Assembly: GCA_023433985.1 (NCBI GenBank)
Contig: JAEYTN010000231.1
Location: forward strand, 1-16,536
Direction: 5' to 3'
Length of the DNA: 16,536 nucleotides
From: Pseudomonadota bacterium
GTDB lineage: Bacteria; Pseudomonadota; Alphaproteobacteria; Rhizobiales; Devosiaceae
Shown here piece by piece: positions 1-7,129 of the stretch (within the stretch, counting starts at the first letter, position 1; every line of letters begins with the position of its first letter). Below the pieces are notes generated by a model. That model saw nothing but the letters and a program-made list of their open reading frames with translations, searched no databases and was not told the origin of the DNA. The translations under genes were made by a program, and so were the position numbers.

Positions 1-1763
1 ATGCCGAGCAGATGCGCGCGCTCGACCTCGCTCCAGCCTTCGGCGGGCTCGAAGCGGTAGGTCTTTTCGGGCGAGGACCAGCCGGCCCAGGCGGCGCCGC
101 ACTCGGCGAAATCCTCGCCGTTCGCCATGTCCATGTAATAGGCCTGCGCCGGGGCAACGACGACATCGTAGCCTTCGGCGGCGAGCTTCTGGCTGATGGC
201 GGTGTCCTTCCAGCCGACGAGGTAGGCGCTGGCCTTGTCGATGCCTCCACCCTGCGAGGCTTCCTCCCAGGCGCCGGTGATCTTGCCCTTCGAGGTGAGG
301 AAAGCCTGGATGCGCTGGAGGAAATGCGCCTGCAACGGTGCGGTGCCTTCGGTGCCGAGCCGGTTCGCGAGCGCGCGGGCGGCGGGCGAGGTTTCCCAGG
401 CGTCGTGCGGCACTTCGTCGGCGCCGACGTGGAAGTAGCGCGAGGGAAAGAGCTCGACCATTTCGCCGAAGATGGCCTCGATCGCACCGTAGGTCGCTTC
501 GACACCGGGGTTGAGACAGTTGTTGGGGAAGCTCTGGATGGAGTGGTAGAGGCCGTTTTCGCCCGGATCGCGCAACTGCGGGATGGCCTGCAGCAGGGCG
601 TAGCAATGGCCGGGTACGTCGATCTCGGGGACGACGTCGACGCCCAGCAGCGAAGCGAAGCCGACGATGCCGCGGATATCGTCCCCCGTGTAGTAGCCAC
701 CGGTGCGCTCGGGGCCTGAGCCCAGCAGCGGCGGGATGGGCAGGCCGTAGCCGTTCCAGCCGGCCTTCGCCGTGAGCTCGGGATAGGCCTCGATCTCCAC
801 GCGCCACGCCTCGTCGTCGCTCAGGTGCCAGTGCAGCACGTTGAGCTTGTTCCAGGCGAGCAGCGCGATGAAGCGGCGGACCTCGTCGACGGCGTAGAAA
901 CGCCGTGCCACGTCGAGATGGCAGCCCCGCCACTTGTAGTTGGGTGCATCCTCGATGTGGCCGGAGGTGGGGAAGCTGAACTGCTGCAGGTTGGTGCGAG
1001 CGCCGCGCAGCATCTGGCCCAGCGTCACGAGGCCATGGAGGAACCCCGCGTGGCTCTCGGCACTGACCCTCGCCCGGTCGGCGAGAAACTGGATGGCATA
1101 GCCTTCCGGCCCGCCCGTTCCCTCGGCAAACTCCACCGGATAGCCGTCTTCATGCGCCGGCCGGCAGAGCCCCTCGCCGGGGAACAGGGTCTCCGCAATG
1201 TGCCGAAAACCTTCGATGGCGCTGCGCACCGGCCCCTGCGCCTTGTCGAAATCGAGGAACAGACCGCGTGGCGCAGTGCGGCGTCCCGCGACGGCGACCG
1301 ATTTCGGCCACGGGATGATCGAGACCGGCACCGGCGGCCGGTCCGGTACCGGGTAGCGGGCGGTGCCGCGCCTGCGGGGCGCATCGGAACCGGCGAGCGC
1401 GGTCGGCACCGTGCGCAGCGGTCGGGTGGAGCCATCGCCGAGGATCAGGAAGCCGGTGGTGGCGCCGTCGGTCCAATGGCGGATGGGGAAATCGAGCTTT
1501 GCGAACTCCACCACCCAGTCGGCGCCCGGCGCCAGGGTATAGCCCGGCGGCGGAGCGATCTCGGTGAAGTTCGAGAGCTGGGTGACGATGCTGCCGCCCT
1601 GCACAGGCGTACCCGCGGTGATGCGGCCGGGGCCGGAAAAGCCGAGGCGGAAGCTGGCCAGCGCGCCCTTGCCGCGGTTGGCGACGGTCAGCCGGTAGCA
1701 AGGCGCCTCGCCGGCAAACCACTCGGACGAGAGCGTGACATCCTCATACCACTCTGAGACCAT
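1..1763 (-). CDS. Beta-N-acetylhexosaminidase, glycoside hydrolase family 20 (C-terminus beyond window)
   Basis: Hydrolyses terminal non-reducing N-acetyl-hexosamine residues from oligosaccharides such as chitin or peptidoglycan fragments. Reading from ATG 1763 the frame stays open to the window edge, giving 587 visible residues. Residues about 1-115 look like the N-terminal beta-rich domain of these enzymes (for example RHWTDGATTGFLIL). The catalytic barrel shows NKLNVLHWHLSDDEAWR (HWH at 311-313), EIDVPGH, and the HVGADEVPHDAW motif. In that motif D449 and E450 (bases 414-419) are the GH20 catalytic Asp-Glu pair of substrate-assisted catalysis. Near the edge, YMDMA and YRFEPAEGW match the late substrate-pocket region, so only the last stretch is missing. 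AAGGGAG lies 10 bp before the start. It follows the D-threonine aldolase-like gene by 30 bp, probably in one operon. No signal peptide is evident, suggesting a cytoplasmic enzyme acting on imported sugars. The family is sure; the exact substrate is not. Confidence 0.93.
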   Translation of the reverse strand, partial: MVSEWYEDVTLSSEWFAGEAPCYRLTVANRGKGALASFRLGFSGPGRITAGTPVQGGSIVTQLSNFTEIAPPPGYTLAPGADWVVEFAKLDFPIRHWTDGATTGFLILGDGSTRPLRTVPTALAGSDAPRRRGTARYPVPDRPPVPVSIIPWPKSVAVAGRRTAPRGLFLDFDKAQGPVRSAIEGFRHIAETLFPGEGLCRPAHEDGYPVEFAEGTGGPEGYAIQFLADRARVSAESHAGFLHGLVTLGQMLRGARTNLQQFSFPTSGHIEDAPNYKWRGCHLDVARRFYAVDEVRRFIALLAWNKLNVLHWHLSDDEAWRVEIEAYPELTAKAGWNGYGLPIPPLLGSGPERTGGYYTGDDIRGIVGFASLLGVDVVPEIDVPGHCYALLQAIPQLRDPGENGLYHSIQSFPNNCLNPGVEATYGAIEAIFGEMVELFPSRYFHVGADEVPHDAWETSPAARALANRLGTEGTAPLQAHFLQRIQAFLTSKGKITGAWEEASQGGGIDKASAYLVGWKDTAISQKLAAEGYDVVVAPAQAYYMDMANGEDFAECGAAWAGWSSPEKTYRFEPAEGWSEVERAHLLG

Positions 1764-1793
1764 TCTGATACCACTCCCTTGCCGACCCGAGTC

Positions 1794-2855
1794 CTAGTCG
1801 ACTCGGCCGCGGCTCGCAACGGGGAGGGTTTCCCTGACTTCGTCGCCCGAGATCAGCGTCACGGTGTCGAACAGGTTGGACACGACGCAGACGTGGTTGG
1901 GGATGATGCGCAGGCGCGCGCCGACGCGCGGCCAGTCGGAGGCGGCCGGCATCTCGATGACGCCGTGCTCTTCGGAGAGCGACTTCACCACCAGCTCGGT
2001 GCCCATGACGAGGCCGTGGCCGAGCGACAGGTCGCCCGCCACCGGATCGTAGGCCAGCGATTTCGAGCCGGCATCGATGACGACGCGCGTGGCGGTGGGC
2101 CGGCTCACCACGGTGGCGAGCACGGTGAGCGCGCAATCGTCGGCGGTGGCGACGTTGTCCCGCATCTGCATGCGGTCGTAGTAGATGTATGTTCCCGGGC
2201 GCCGCTCGGTGACCGGACCGCCGCCGGGCGCCCACATGTCGGGGCTGTTGCCGCCGGTGATCTTCGGCACCTCGATGCCCGCCGTCCCGAACATCGCCAG
2301 CGCTTCCTCGAACCAGGCGTTGACCTGCGCCAGCCCATGCTTGGGCGGATAGGTCATGAGCCCGCCGAACCGAAGGCCCGGAGCAAGCGCGATCTGCCGC
2401 GCCAGCGCCAGCGCCTGCGCCGGCGTCTGCACGCCACAGCGCCCTGCCCCGGTATCGCACTCGACGAGCACGGTGAGCGGCTTGCCGGAGGTGAAGGTAC
2501 GGGCATAGCCCGAAATGGTATCGGGGCTGTCGGCCGTGACCGCGAGCGTGATGCGCTCGTTCAGCACCTTGAGGCGGGCCAGCTTCTTTTCGCCGACGAT
2601 GTTGTAGGGCAGGAAGATGTCGTCGACGCCGCCGTCGGCCATCACCTCGGCCTCGCCCAGCTTCTGCACGGTGATGCCCTTGGCGCCGAGCTCGATCTGG
2701 CGCTTGGCGAACTGGGGCAGCTTGTGCGTCTTGGTGTGGGGGCGGAGCGTGTAGCCTTCCCTGTCGGCATGCGCTTGGGCGCGCTTCAGGTTGGCCTCGA
2801 CCCGGTCGATATCGATGAGGATAGTGGGGGTGTCGAGGTCGGCTATGGTCGGCAT
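1794..2855 (-). CDS. D-threonine aldolase / D-serine dehydratase-like PLP enzyme (DSD1 family)
   Basis: A 353-residue fold-type III PLP enzyme of the alanine-racemase N-terminal superfamily with a DSD1-type C-terminal domain. Family members cleave D-threonine or 3-hydroxy-D-amino acids to glycine plus an aldehyde, or dehydrate D-serine. RPHTKTHK (38-45) holds the expected PLP lysine, K42 by analogy. VVIDAGSKSLAYD is the conserved barrel segment. PNHVC near the end places H321 and C323 where DSD1-family enzymes bind a catalytic divalent metal. The length fits the family. The start is supported by GGAG 6 bp upstream (2862-2865). It lies 59 bp after the FlhB-like gene and 30 bp before the GH20 gene, so it is probably transcribed with the hexosaminidase. 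Aldolase and dehydratase cannot be told apart from sequence alone. A 3-hydroxyaspartate aldolase (BhcC-like) role is possible, but no bhcA, bhcB or bhcD neighbour is seen. Confidence 0.85.
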   Translation of the reverse strand: MPTIADLDTPTILIDIDRVEANLKRAQAHADREGYTLRPHTKTHKLPQFAKRQIELGAKGITVQKLGEAEVMADGGVDDIFLPYNIVGEKKLARLKVLNERITLAVTADSPDTISGYARTFTSGKPLTVLVECDTGAGRCGVQTPAQALALARQIALAPGLRFGGLMTYPPKHGLAQVNAWFEEALAMFGTAGIEVPKITGGNSPDMWAPGGGPVTERRPGTYIYYDRMQMRDNVATADDCALTVLATVVSRPTATRVVIDAGSKSLAYDPVAGDLSLGHGLVMGTELVVKSLSEEHGVIEMPAASDWPRVGARLRIIPNHVCVVSNLFDTVTLISGDEVRETLPVASRGRVD

Positions 2856-2871
2856 TTGAGGCTCCGTGGGA

Positions 2872-2894
2872 CGCGGGGGCTAGTTGCACCCGCG
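2872..2894 (-). other. GC-rich hairpin between the FlhB-like and aldolase-like genes
   Basis: CGCGGG (2872-2877) pairs with CCCGCG (2889-2894). Inside, after one G-A mismatch, two more pairs (GC/GC) close a 5-nt loop, TAGTT. In the minus-strand transcript it lies 20 nt after the FlhB-like stop and before the ribosome binding site of the aldolase gene. No T-tract follows, so a classic Rho-independent terminator is not supported. It could be an intercistronic stem or a weak attenuator separating the two gene pairs. Confidence 0.35.
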
Positions 2895-2914
2895 GGGCCG
2901 CCGAATGCAAGCGC

Positions 2915-3199
2915 TCAGGGCTGCCAGCGTTTCCCGGCACTGGCGCGCAGCACGAAGCCGATGATCTCGGCCGCCGCCTCGTAGAGCTCGATGGGGATTG
3001 GCTCGTCGAGGTTGACGCCCGCCAGCGCCTCGGCGAGCGGCCCGTTGGCGTCGATATGGACGCCGGATTCGGCCGCGATCTCGACGATGCGCCTCGCGAC
3101 CTCGCCGCGGCCCTTGGCGACCACCCGCGGGGCGTCGCGGGTGCCGCGCTCGTATTCGAGCGCCACGGCGAGATTGACGGGTTTGCCGGGGCCGCTCAT
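2915..3199 (-). CDS. Stand-alone FlhB C-terminal-domain protein (type III export switch-like)
   Basis: A 94-residue protein equivalent to the cytoplasmic C-terminal part of FlhB/YscU alone. In flagella that part is the export gate's substrate-specificity switch. NLAVALEYERGTRDAPRVVA (residues 9-28), the following KGRGEVARRIVEIAAESGV and the DEPIPIELYEAAAEIIGFVL stretch match the family closely. There is no membrane domain, and the NPTH autocleavage motif is absent: the protein begins where the cleaved FlhB fragment would begin. Its ATG overlaps the FliK-like stop (ATGA, 3196-3199), so the two are translationally coupled, as in the ylqG-ylqH pair of Bacillus subtilis. FlhB and FliK interact in hook-length control, so a physical partnership is likely. 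Full-length FlhB is presumably encoded elsewhere, and the role of such orphan domains is not settled. Confidence 0.88.
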   Translation of the reverse strand: MSGPGKPVNLAVALEYERGTRDAPRVVAKGRGEVARRIVEIAAESGVHIDANGPLAEALAGVNLDEPIPIELYEAAAEIIGFVLRASAGKRWQP

Positions 3200-5091
3200 C
3201 GGGCGCTGTCCAGCAATTGGCCCGGGGCGGTGCGGGCAGGTTGCGGCGCGCCGCGGCGGACGCGCAGCGACGCGAGCTCGAGGCCGTGCCGCTGGATGGC
3301 CGGGGCGAGTTCGGGCAGCAGATCCTCGAGCGCATCGGCGGTGTCGGGGTCGGCGGCCCAGATGGCGACGTTGGCGGCGCGGCCCATGAGCGCGATCTCG
3401 GCGCCGACTTCGCCGGTGGCGGAGAGGTTCACCGCGAAGCGCATGCGCCAGCCGCGTTCGCGCTGCGGCGCGCGCTTGTGCTTGCCGTCGCGCTCGACCA
3501 GCAGCTGCAGGATGCCGGTTTCGGCGCCGAGCAGGACCGGGATTTCGACACGCAGCTCGGTGCGGGGGACGGGCGCATCGATGCGGACTTCGGCAGGCTG
3601 CGAGGCAACCTGCAGCAGCTTGAGCCGCGACAGGGCCGCGTCGGTGTGGCCGAGCAGGGTGCGGGCCGTGTCGCGGGCATCGGCGGACGGATCGGGCAGC
3701 GGCGCCTGAGGCGGGGGCGAGCGCGGCGGCTCGCCCTTGAGCGGCGGAGCCGGACGTTCGACGGGGTCGATGGGCGCGGCATCGCTGCCGGCGAAGGCGA
3801 TCAGCGCCGAGCGGAGGGCGAGCAGCGCGGACCTGCTGTCGGCGGGCGCCTCGCGGGAAGGCGGTGTGAGCGGCACGCCGGATTTCAGCACGGCGGCTTC
3901 GAGCGCTTTCGCATCGGGGGCGCCGCGATTGAGGTCGACCCGGTTGGCGAGGAGCTTCTGCGCCACCTCGATGACCGGACGCGGCAGCGTCGGGGCGGCG
4001 GCAGTGACGATGGTGGCGAGCTTCGCCAGCAGCGGTGCGACACTGTCCTGCCGGGCCGCAGCCTGCGCCGGATCGGCAAGGCTCAACACGGGTGCTGGGG
4101 CGGGCGCAGGAGCGGGCGTCTGAGGCAGCGATGGCTGTTGGGCGGCGGGGACGACCGGCGTAGCGGCGGCATGGACCGGGTACGGCGAGGGTTGCACCGG
4201 TAGCGGTTGTGGAGCTTGCACGACCGGAGGTGGCGCGAGGACGGGTGCCGGCTGGGCCAAAGGGACCGCGGCGGCGGGTGGCGCCGCTGCTACCACCGCC
4301 GGCGGGGTGGCCGGAAGCATTGGCGTGACGGGTAAGCTGACCTGCGCCGCCGGTTGTGCGACGGGCGGCATCGCCTGGACCTGGGGCTGGACCAGGGGCG
4401 TTGTGGGCGGCGCGGCCGGGGTGGCAGCCGCGGCCACCAGCTGCGCGGTCGGAGCGACTGCTGCTGGCTGCGGGGAGACGGGCTGCCGAGGCGGGATCGC
4501 CGGTGTCGTTGCGACGTGAACCTGGGGCTGCGGCGATGGCGGGGCGACGGCTGGCTGCGCAGGCGGCGCCGGTGCGGGCGACGGCGGTTGCGCAAGCTGA
4601 GGCGGGGGCTGTGGAGATGCGGCCCGAGGAGGTGGCGCCGGTTGCGCGAGCTGTGGCTGGACCGGTTGCGACGCTGTAGCCGCCGGCGATGTCGGGGGCG
4701 GTTGCGACGCTGGGGCTGCGACCAGCGGTGCCGTGGGGATGGGGAGGGGGAGCGGCTGTGCCGGCTGAGGCGTAGCGGCGGGTACGCTGACCGTTACGGT
4801 CGGTGTCCCCTGCGGGTTAGGCGTGACCTTGAGCGTAACGGAGGTGCCCGGCGGCAGGGGCGTTTCGAGCTTCAGCACGAAACTTTCGCCGCCCGCCGCG
4901 AACTGGGTGAGGCCGCCGGCAAGCTGGCCGACGACCCTGGCCTCGATCGAATGGCCAAGCTTCAGTACCAGGGCATCGAGGGTGGCGCGGGTGAGCTTTG
5001 CCGCGGCGAGCGCCGGGTCGGACGCCGCCTGCTGGTTCTGGCCGGTCAGCTGGGCAAGGAGGGCGGCGAGCTCGGTCATGCGGGGCACCAT
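3196..5091 (-). CDS. FliK-like flagellar hook-length control protein
   Basis: A 631-residue protein with FliK architecture. The N-terminal part (about 1-100) includes a beta-rich stretch. A long Pro/Ala/Gln/Val-rich, probably disordered linker runs from about 105 to 343. The C-terminal Flg_hook-type domain is at about 513-612, starting at LRVEIPVLLGAETGILQLLV and followed by WRMRFAVNLSATGEVGAEI and a long helix. In flagella FliK measures hook length with its N-terminal and linker parts and signals through the C-terminal domain to FlhB. Here the next gene is a FlhB C-terminal domain, overlapping by 4 bp. ATG 5091 has no clear Shine-Dalgarno sequence. ATG 5079 (residue 5) is an alternative start, also without one. 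No other flagellar gene is in the window, so it may be an orphan paralogue rather than the main FliK. Confidence 0.85.
   Translation of the reverse strand: MVPRMTELAALLAQLTGQNQQAASDPALAAAKLTRATLDALVLKLGHSIEARVVGQLAGGLTQFAAGGESFVLKLETPLPPGTSVTLKVTPNPQGTPTVTVSVPAATPQPAQPLPLPIPTAPLVAAPASQPPPTSPAATASQPVQPQLAQPAPPPRAASPQPPPQLAQPPSPAPAPPAQPAVAPPSPQPQVHVATTPAIPPRQPVSPQPAAVAPTAQLVAAAATPAAPPTTPLVQPQVQAMPPVAQPAAQVSLPVTPMLPATPPAVVAAAPPAAAVPLAQPAPVLAPPPVVQAPQPLPVQPSPYPVHAAATPVVPAAQQPSLPQTPAPAPAPAPVLSLADPAQAAARQDSVAPLLAKLATIVTAAAPTLPRPVIEVAQKLLANRVDLNRGAPDAKALEAAVLKSGVPLTPPSREAPADSRSALLALRSALIAFAGSDAAPIDPVERPAPPLKGEPPRSPPPQAPLPDPSADARDTARTLLGHTDAALSRLKLLQVASQPAEVRIDAPVPRTELRVEIPVLLGAETGILQLLVERDGKHKRAPQRERGWRMRFAVNLSATGEVGAEIALMGRAANVAIWAADPDTADALEDLLPELAPAIQRHGLELASLRVRRGAPQPARTAPGQLLDSAR
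4060..4780 (-). repeat. Low-complexity Pro/Ala/Gln-coding tract within the FliK-like gene
   Basis: This stretch codes residues of about 105-343 of the FliK-like protein and consists largely of short PAQP-, PPPA- and VAAA-like runs, with no strict repeat unit. On the DNA it is a biased tract of GGC/CGG/GCC triplets that keeps all other frames open and creates long spurious ORFs on both strands. Boundaries are approximate. Such linkers vary in length between strains by slippage, which in FliK would change the ruler length. Confidence 0.6.
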
Positions 5092-5102
5092 GCGCTGCGC
5101 CG

Positions 5103-5120
5103 GGTTAACGGATGTTAACC
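5103..5120. promoter_or_regulatory. CtrA-like palindrome GGTTAAC-GGAT-GTTAACC
   Basis: A perfect inverted repeat with 7-bp arms and a 4-bp spacer, 12 bp upstream of ATG 5091. It contains TTAA-N6-TTAA(C). The cell-cycle regulator CtrA of alphaproteobacteria binds TTAA-N7-TTAA-type sites and controls flagellar genes, so this is a plausible CtrA or CtrA-like operator, though the spacing is one base short of the canonical form. Its closeness to the start codon would fit repression or a very short leader. Assignment to CtrA is inference; the palindrome is certain. Confidence 0.5.
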
Positions 5121-5126
5121 GTCAAA

Positions 5127-5139
5127 GCGATCGGATCGC
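5127..5139. repeat. Inverted repeat GCGATC-G-GATCGC
   Basis: A perfect inverted repeat of 6-bp arms around a single base, 6 bp to the right of the CtrA-like palindrome. It could be an operator for a dimeric regulator or part of a composite site. GATC-rich palindromes occur by chance in GC-rich DNA, so function is uncertain. Confidence 0.35.
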
Positions 5140-5150
5140 CGTGCCGGCCA

Positions 5151-5167
5151 AGTGGTGCAGTACCACT
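5151..5167. repeat. Inverted repeat AGTGGT-GCAGT-ACCACT
   Basis: A perfect inverted repeat with 6-bp arms and a 5-bp spacer, third in the row of palindromes in the fliK/GGDEF divergent region. The arm-to-arm geometry (centre-to-centre about one helical turn) fits a dimeric transcription factor site. No known regulator is recognised. Confidence 0.4.
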
Positions 5168-5279
5168 GTGTACGCTCGGACCTGTCGATATTTTCTCGAT
5201 TTGCGATCTGATCTGCCACCGGCGAAACTTTAATGGCCTCGACGTGCAGTCTCGACTTAGCAAATACTTAGGCTCCGGC

Positions 5280-5294
5280 CCGTTAGGGTAACGG
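5280..5294. repeat. Inverted repeat CCGTTA-GGG-TAACGG
   Basis: A perfect inverted repeat of 6-bp arms with a 3-bp spacer, 40 bp upstream of the GGDEF-EAL start at 5335. It could be a small stem-loop in the 5' leader or an operator. It shares the GTTA/TAAC core with the palindrome at 5103-5120. Confidence 0.4.
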
Positions 5295-5334
5295 CAGCGT
5301 CACCACAGCAACTCCACCGGGACCCTGCGTACCC

Positions 5335-7125
5335 ATGGCCGCCAGACGCCAGACTGCCGAGACTTCGCTGCTGAGGACGAGCGAGCCGCTGGCCGCGCTG
5401 ATCGCGACCAACGAACGGCTGCAGCGCGAGCTCGGCGAACTGCTGACCGACCGTGCGGCGGGACTCGAGGAGCGCACCTGGCTGCGGGCCATGATCGACC
5501 AGGTGCCCGACTACCTGTTCGTCAAGGATACCGCCTGCCGCTTCGTGGTGGCCAATATTGCGGTGGCGGCGGATCTCGGACACGGCGATCCGCAGGCGCT
5601 GATCGGGCGGACCGACCTCGAGGTGCACCCGCCGGAACTGGCGCAGAAATTCTACGACGACGACCAGCGGGTGATGGCGACCGGCAGGCCGCTGATCGAC
5701 ATCGAGGAGTACGTGGTGCGCCCCGATGGTACGCGCCGCTGGCTCTCGACCTCGAAGGTGCCGCTCAGGGCTGCCGACGGCACCATCATCGGACTGGTGG
5801 GCATCGCGCGCGACATTACGGAGCGGCGCCGGGCGGAGGAGCGCATGTACTTCCTCGCCTATCACGACGCGCTGACCGGCCTGCCCAACCGGGTCAAGTT
5901 CGAACTCGAGCTGGTCCTGGCGGTGACGCGAGCGGCCGACGGCCTGCCGACCACGCTGATCTTTGTCGACCTAGACCGGTTCAAGCACGTCAACGATACG
6001 CTGGGGCATGTGGCGGGCGACGACCTGATCCGGCAGGTGGCAAGCCGGTTATCGCAGTTGGTGGGATCGCAGGGGATCGTCGCACGGCTCGGCGGCGACG
6101 AGTTCGCCATCCTGTTGACAGGTCCGGCGGCGGGAGCGGCCGAGAGGGTCGCCCAATCCGTGCTGACACAGCTGGGACGGCCGTTCCAGCTGTTCGGCGA
6201 CCCCGCCTTCATCGGCGCCAGCCTCGGCATCGCGCCCTGGCGCCCGGGTGCGGGGTCGGAGGAATTGCTGCGCGAAGCCGACATCGCGCTCTACGAGGCC
6301 AAGGCCCGCGGCGGAGCCCATTGGCAGGTGTTCGCCAGCGCCATGTCGGAAGGGCTCGAGGAGCGCCGGGCCATCGAGCAGGATCTGCGCATCGCGTTGC
6401 GAACCGGCAGCCAGCTGCGACTGGTGTACCAGCCGATCTTTGCGGCGGACGGAAAGACGGTGGCGGGGGCCGAGGCGCTGGTGCGCTGGATGCACCCCGA
6501 CCGAGGGCTGCTGTCGCCGGAGCTGTTCATTTCCGTTGCCGAGGAGCGCGGGCTGATCGAGGAACTCGGGCGCTGGGTGTTCGACGAGGCGTGCCGGACG
6601 CTGGCGGCCCTGCCGCTGCCCTGGCTGGCGGTGAACGTGTCGCCGATCGAGCTGAGGAACGAGAGCTTTTTCGAGCGGGTGCTGGAGGAGCTTGCGCGGC
6701 AGCAGATCGACCCCTCGCGATTGCAGCTCGAGATTACCGAAGGCGTGCTGATCGACACCACCAAGGCGACCGAGCGTGGGCTGCAGCGGCTGCGGTCCGC
6801 CGGCATCAGGCTGGCGCTCGACGATTTCGGCACCGGCTACTCGTCGCTCAATTACCTGCGCCGCTACAATGTCGACAAGCTGAAGATCGACCGCTCGTTC
6901 GTGCAGCAGCTGGGTCAATCGGCGGATGCCGAGGTCATCGTGCGCACCATCATCGAGCTTGCCCGCTCGATGGGCATGAAGGTGACGGCGGAGGGCGTGG
7001 CGAGCGAGCGGCAGCTCGAGTACCTCGTGGCCCGGGGCTGCCACGAACTGCAGGGCTACCTGCTGGCCAAGCCGCTGCCGATCGAGGCGCTGCAGGCGGT
7101 GCTGGGGCGGGGGCAGCTGCCCTGA
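5335..7125 (+). CDS. PAS-GGDEF-EAL cyclic-di-GMP turnover protein
   Basis: A 596-residue soluble signalling protein. It starts with a predicted short helical or coiled-coil segment (about 15-50) and a PAS sensor domain (about 50-165, ending in the typical GIARDITERRRAEE linker). A GGDEF diguanylate cyclase domain follows (about 170-325), then an EAL phosphodiesterase domain (about 340-590). The catalytic GGDEF motif is intact at 253-257. EAL is intact at 380-382, with LEITE, DDFGTGYSS (from D496) and KIDRSFV also present, so both synthesis and breakdown of c-di-GMP look chemically possible. There is no RxxD inhibitory site five residues before GGDEF (that position reads GSQG), so product inhibition is not expected. 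No membrane segment is visible. ATG 5335 lacks a strong Shine-Dalgarno sequence. It is transcribed divergently from the FliK-like gene, consistent with a motility or attachment switch, though the link is only by position. Confidence 0.95.
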   Translation: MAARRQTAETSLLRTSEPLAALIATNERLQRELGELLTDRAAGLEERTWLRAMIDQVPDYLFVKDTACRFVVANIAVAADLGHGDPQALIGRTDLEVHPPELAQKFYDDDQRVMATGRPLIDIEEYVVRPDGTRRWLSTSKVPLRAADGTIIGLVGIARDITERRRAEERMYFLAYHDALTGLPNRVKFELELVLAVTRAADGLPTTLIFVDLDRFKHVNDTLGHVAGDDLIRQVASRLSQLVGSQGIVARLGGDEFAILLTGPAAGAAERVAQSVLTQLGRPFQLFGDPAFIGASLGIAPWRPGAGSEELLREADIALYEAKARGGAHWQVFASAMSEGLEERRAIEQDLRIALRTGSQLRLVYQPIFAADGKTVAGAEALVRWMHPDRGLLSPELFISVAEERGLIEELGRWVFDEACRTLAALPLPWLAVNVSPIELRNESFFERVLEELARQQIDPSRLQLEITEGVLIDTTKATERGLQRLRSAGIRLALDDFGTGYSSLNYLRRYNVDKLKIDRSFVQQLGQSADAEVIVRTIIELARSMGMKVTAEGVASERQLEYLVARGCHELQGYLLAKPLPIEALQAVLGRGQLP

Positions 7126-7129
7126 CCCT

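Larger units (their letters stand above)
5092..5334. promoter_or_regulatory. Divergent intergenic region between FliK-like and GGDEF-EAL genes
   Basis: These 243 bp separate two divergently transcribed genes and are less GC-rich than their surroundings, especially 5185-5275. They should hold promoters for both directions. No convincing -35/-10 pair was picked out by eye. The region contains four perfect inverted repeats, listed separately (5103-5120, 5127-5139, 5151-5167, 5280-5294). No small gene or RNA gene was recognised in it. Confidence 0.6.

Noticed and set aside
12..1757. Long plus-strand open frames opposite the hexosaminidase
   Set aside because: They have no family resemblance and strong Arg/Gly/Ala bias; the minus-strand frame carries clear GH20 motifs through the whole stretch.
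1746..1776. Direct repeat ATACCACTC at 1746-1754 and 1768-1776 as a regulator site
   Set aside because: It spans the hexosaminidase start codon and half lies in coding sequence; a 9-bp repeat alone is weak evidence, though the spacing of 22 bp is about two helical turns.
1744..2940. 398-codon minus-strand frame over the aldolase-like gene
   Set aside because: It is an Arg/His/Ala-rich out-of-frame shadow of the DSD1-family gene, whose own frame has K42 and H321/C323.
5234..5249. Sigma-54-like TGGC...TGC promoter
   Set aside because: The distance between the GG and GC elements is one base short of the strict spacing sigma-54 needs, and no activator site is recognised.
7111..7122. GGGCAGCTGCCC palindrome as a terminator
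   Set aside because: It lies within the last codons of the GGDEF-EAL gene, folds to only a 4-bp stem, and has no T-tract on either strand.
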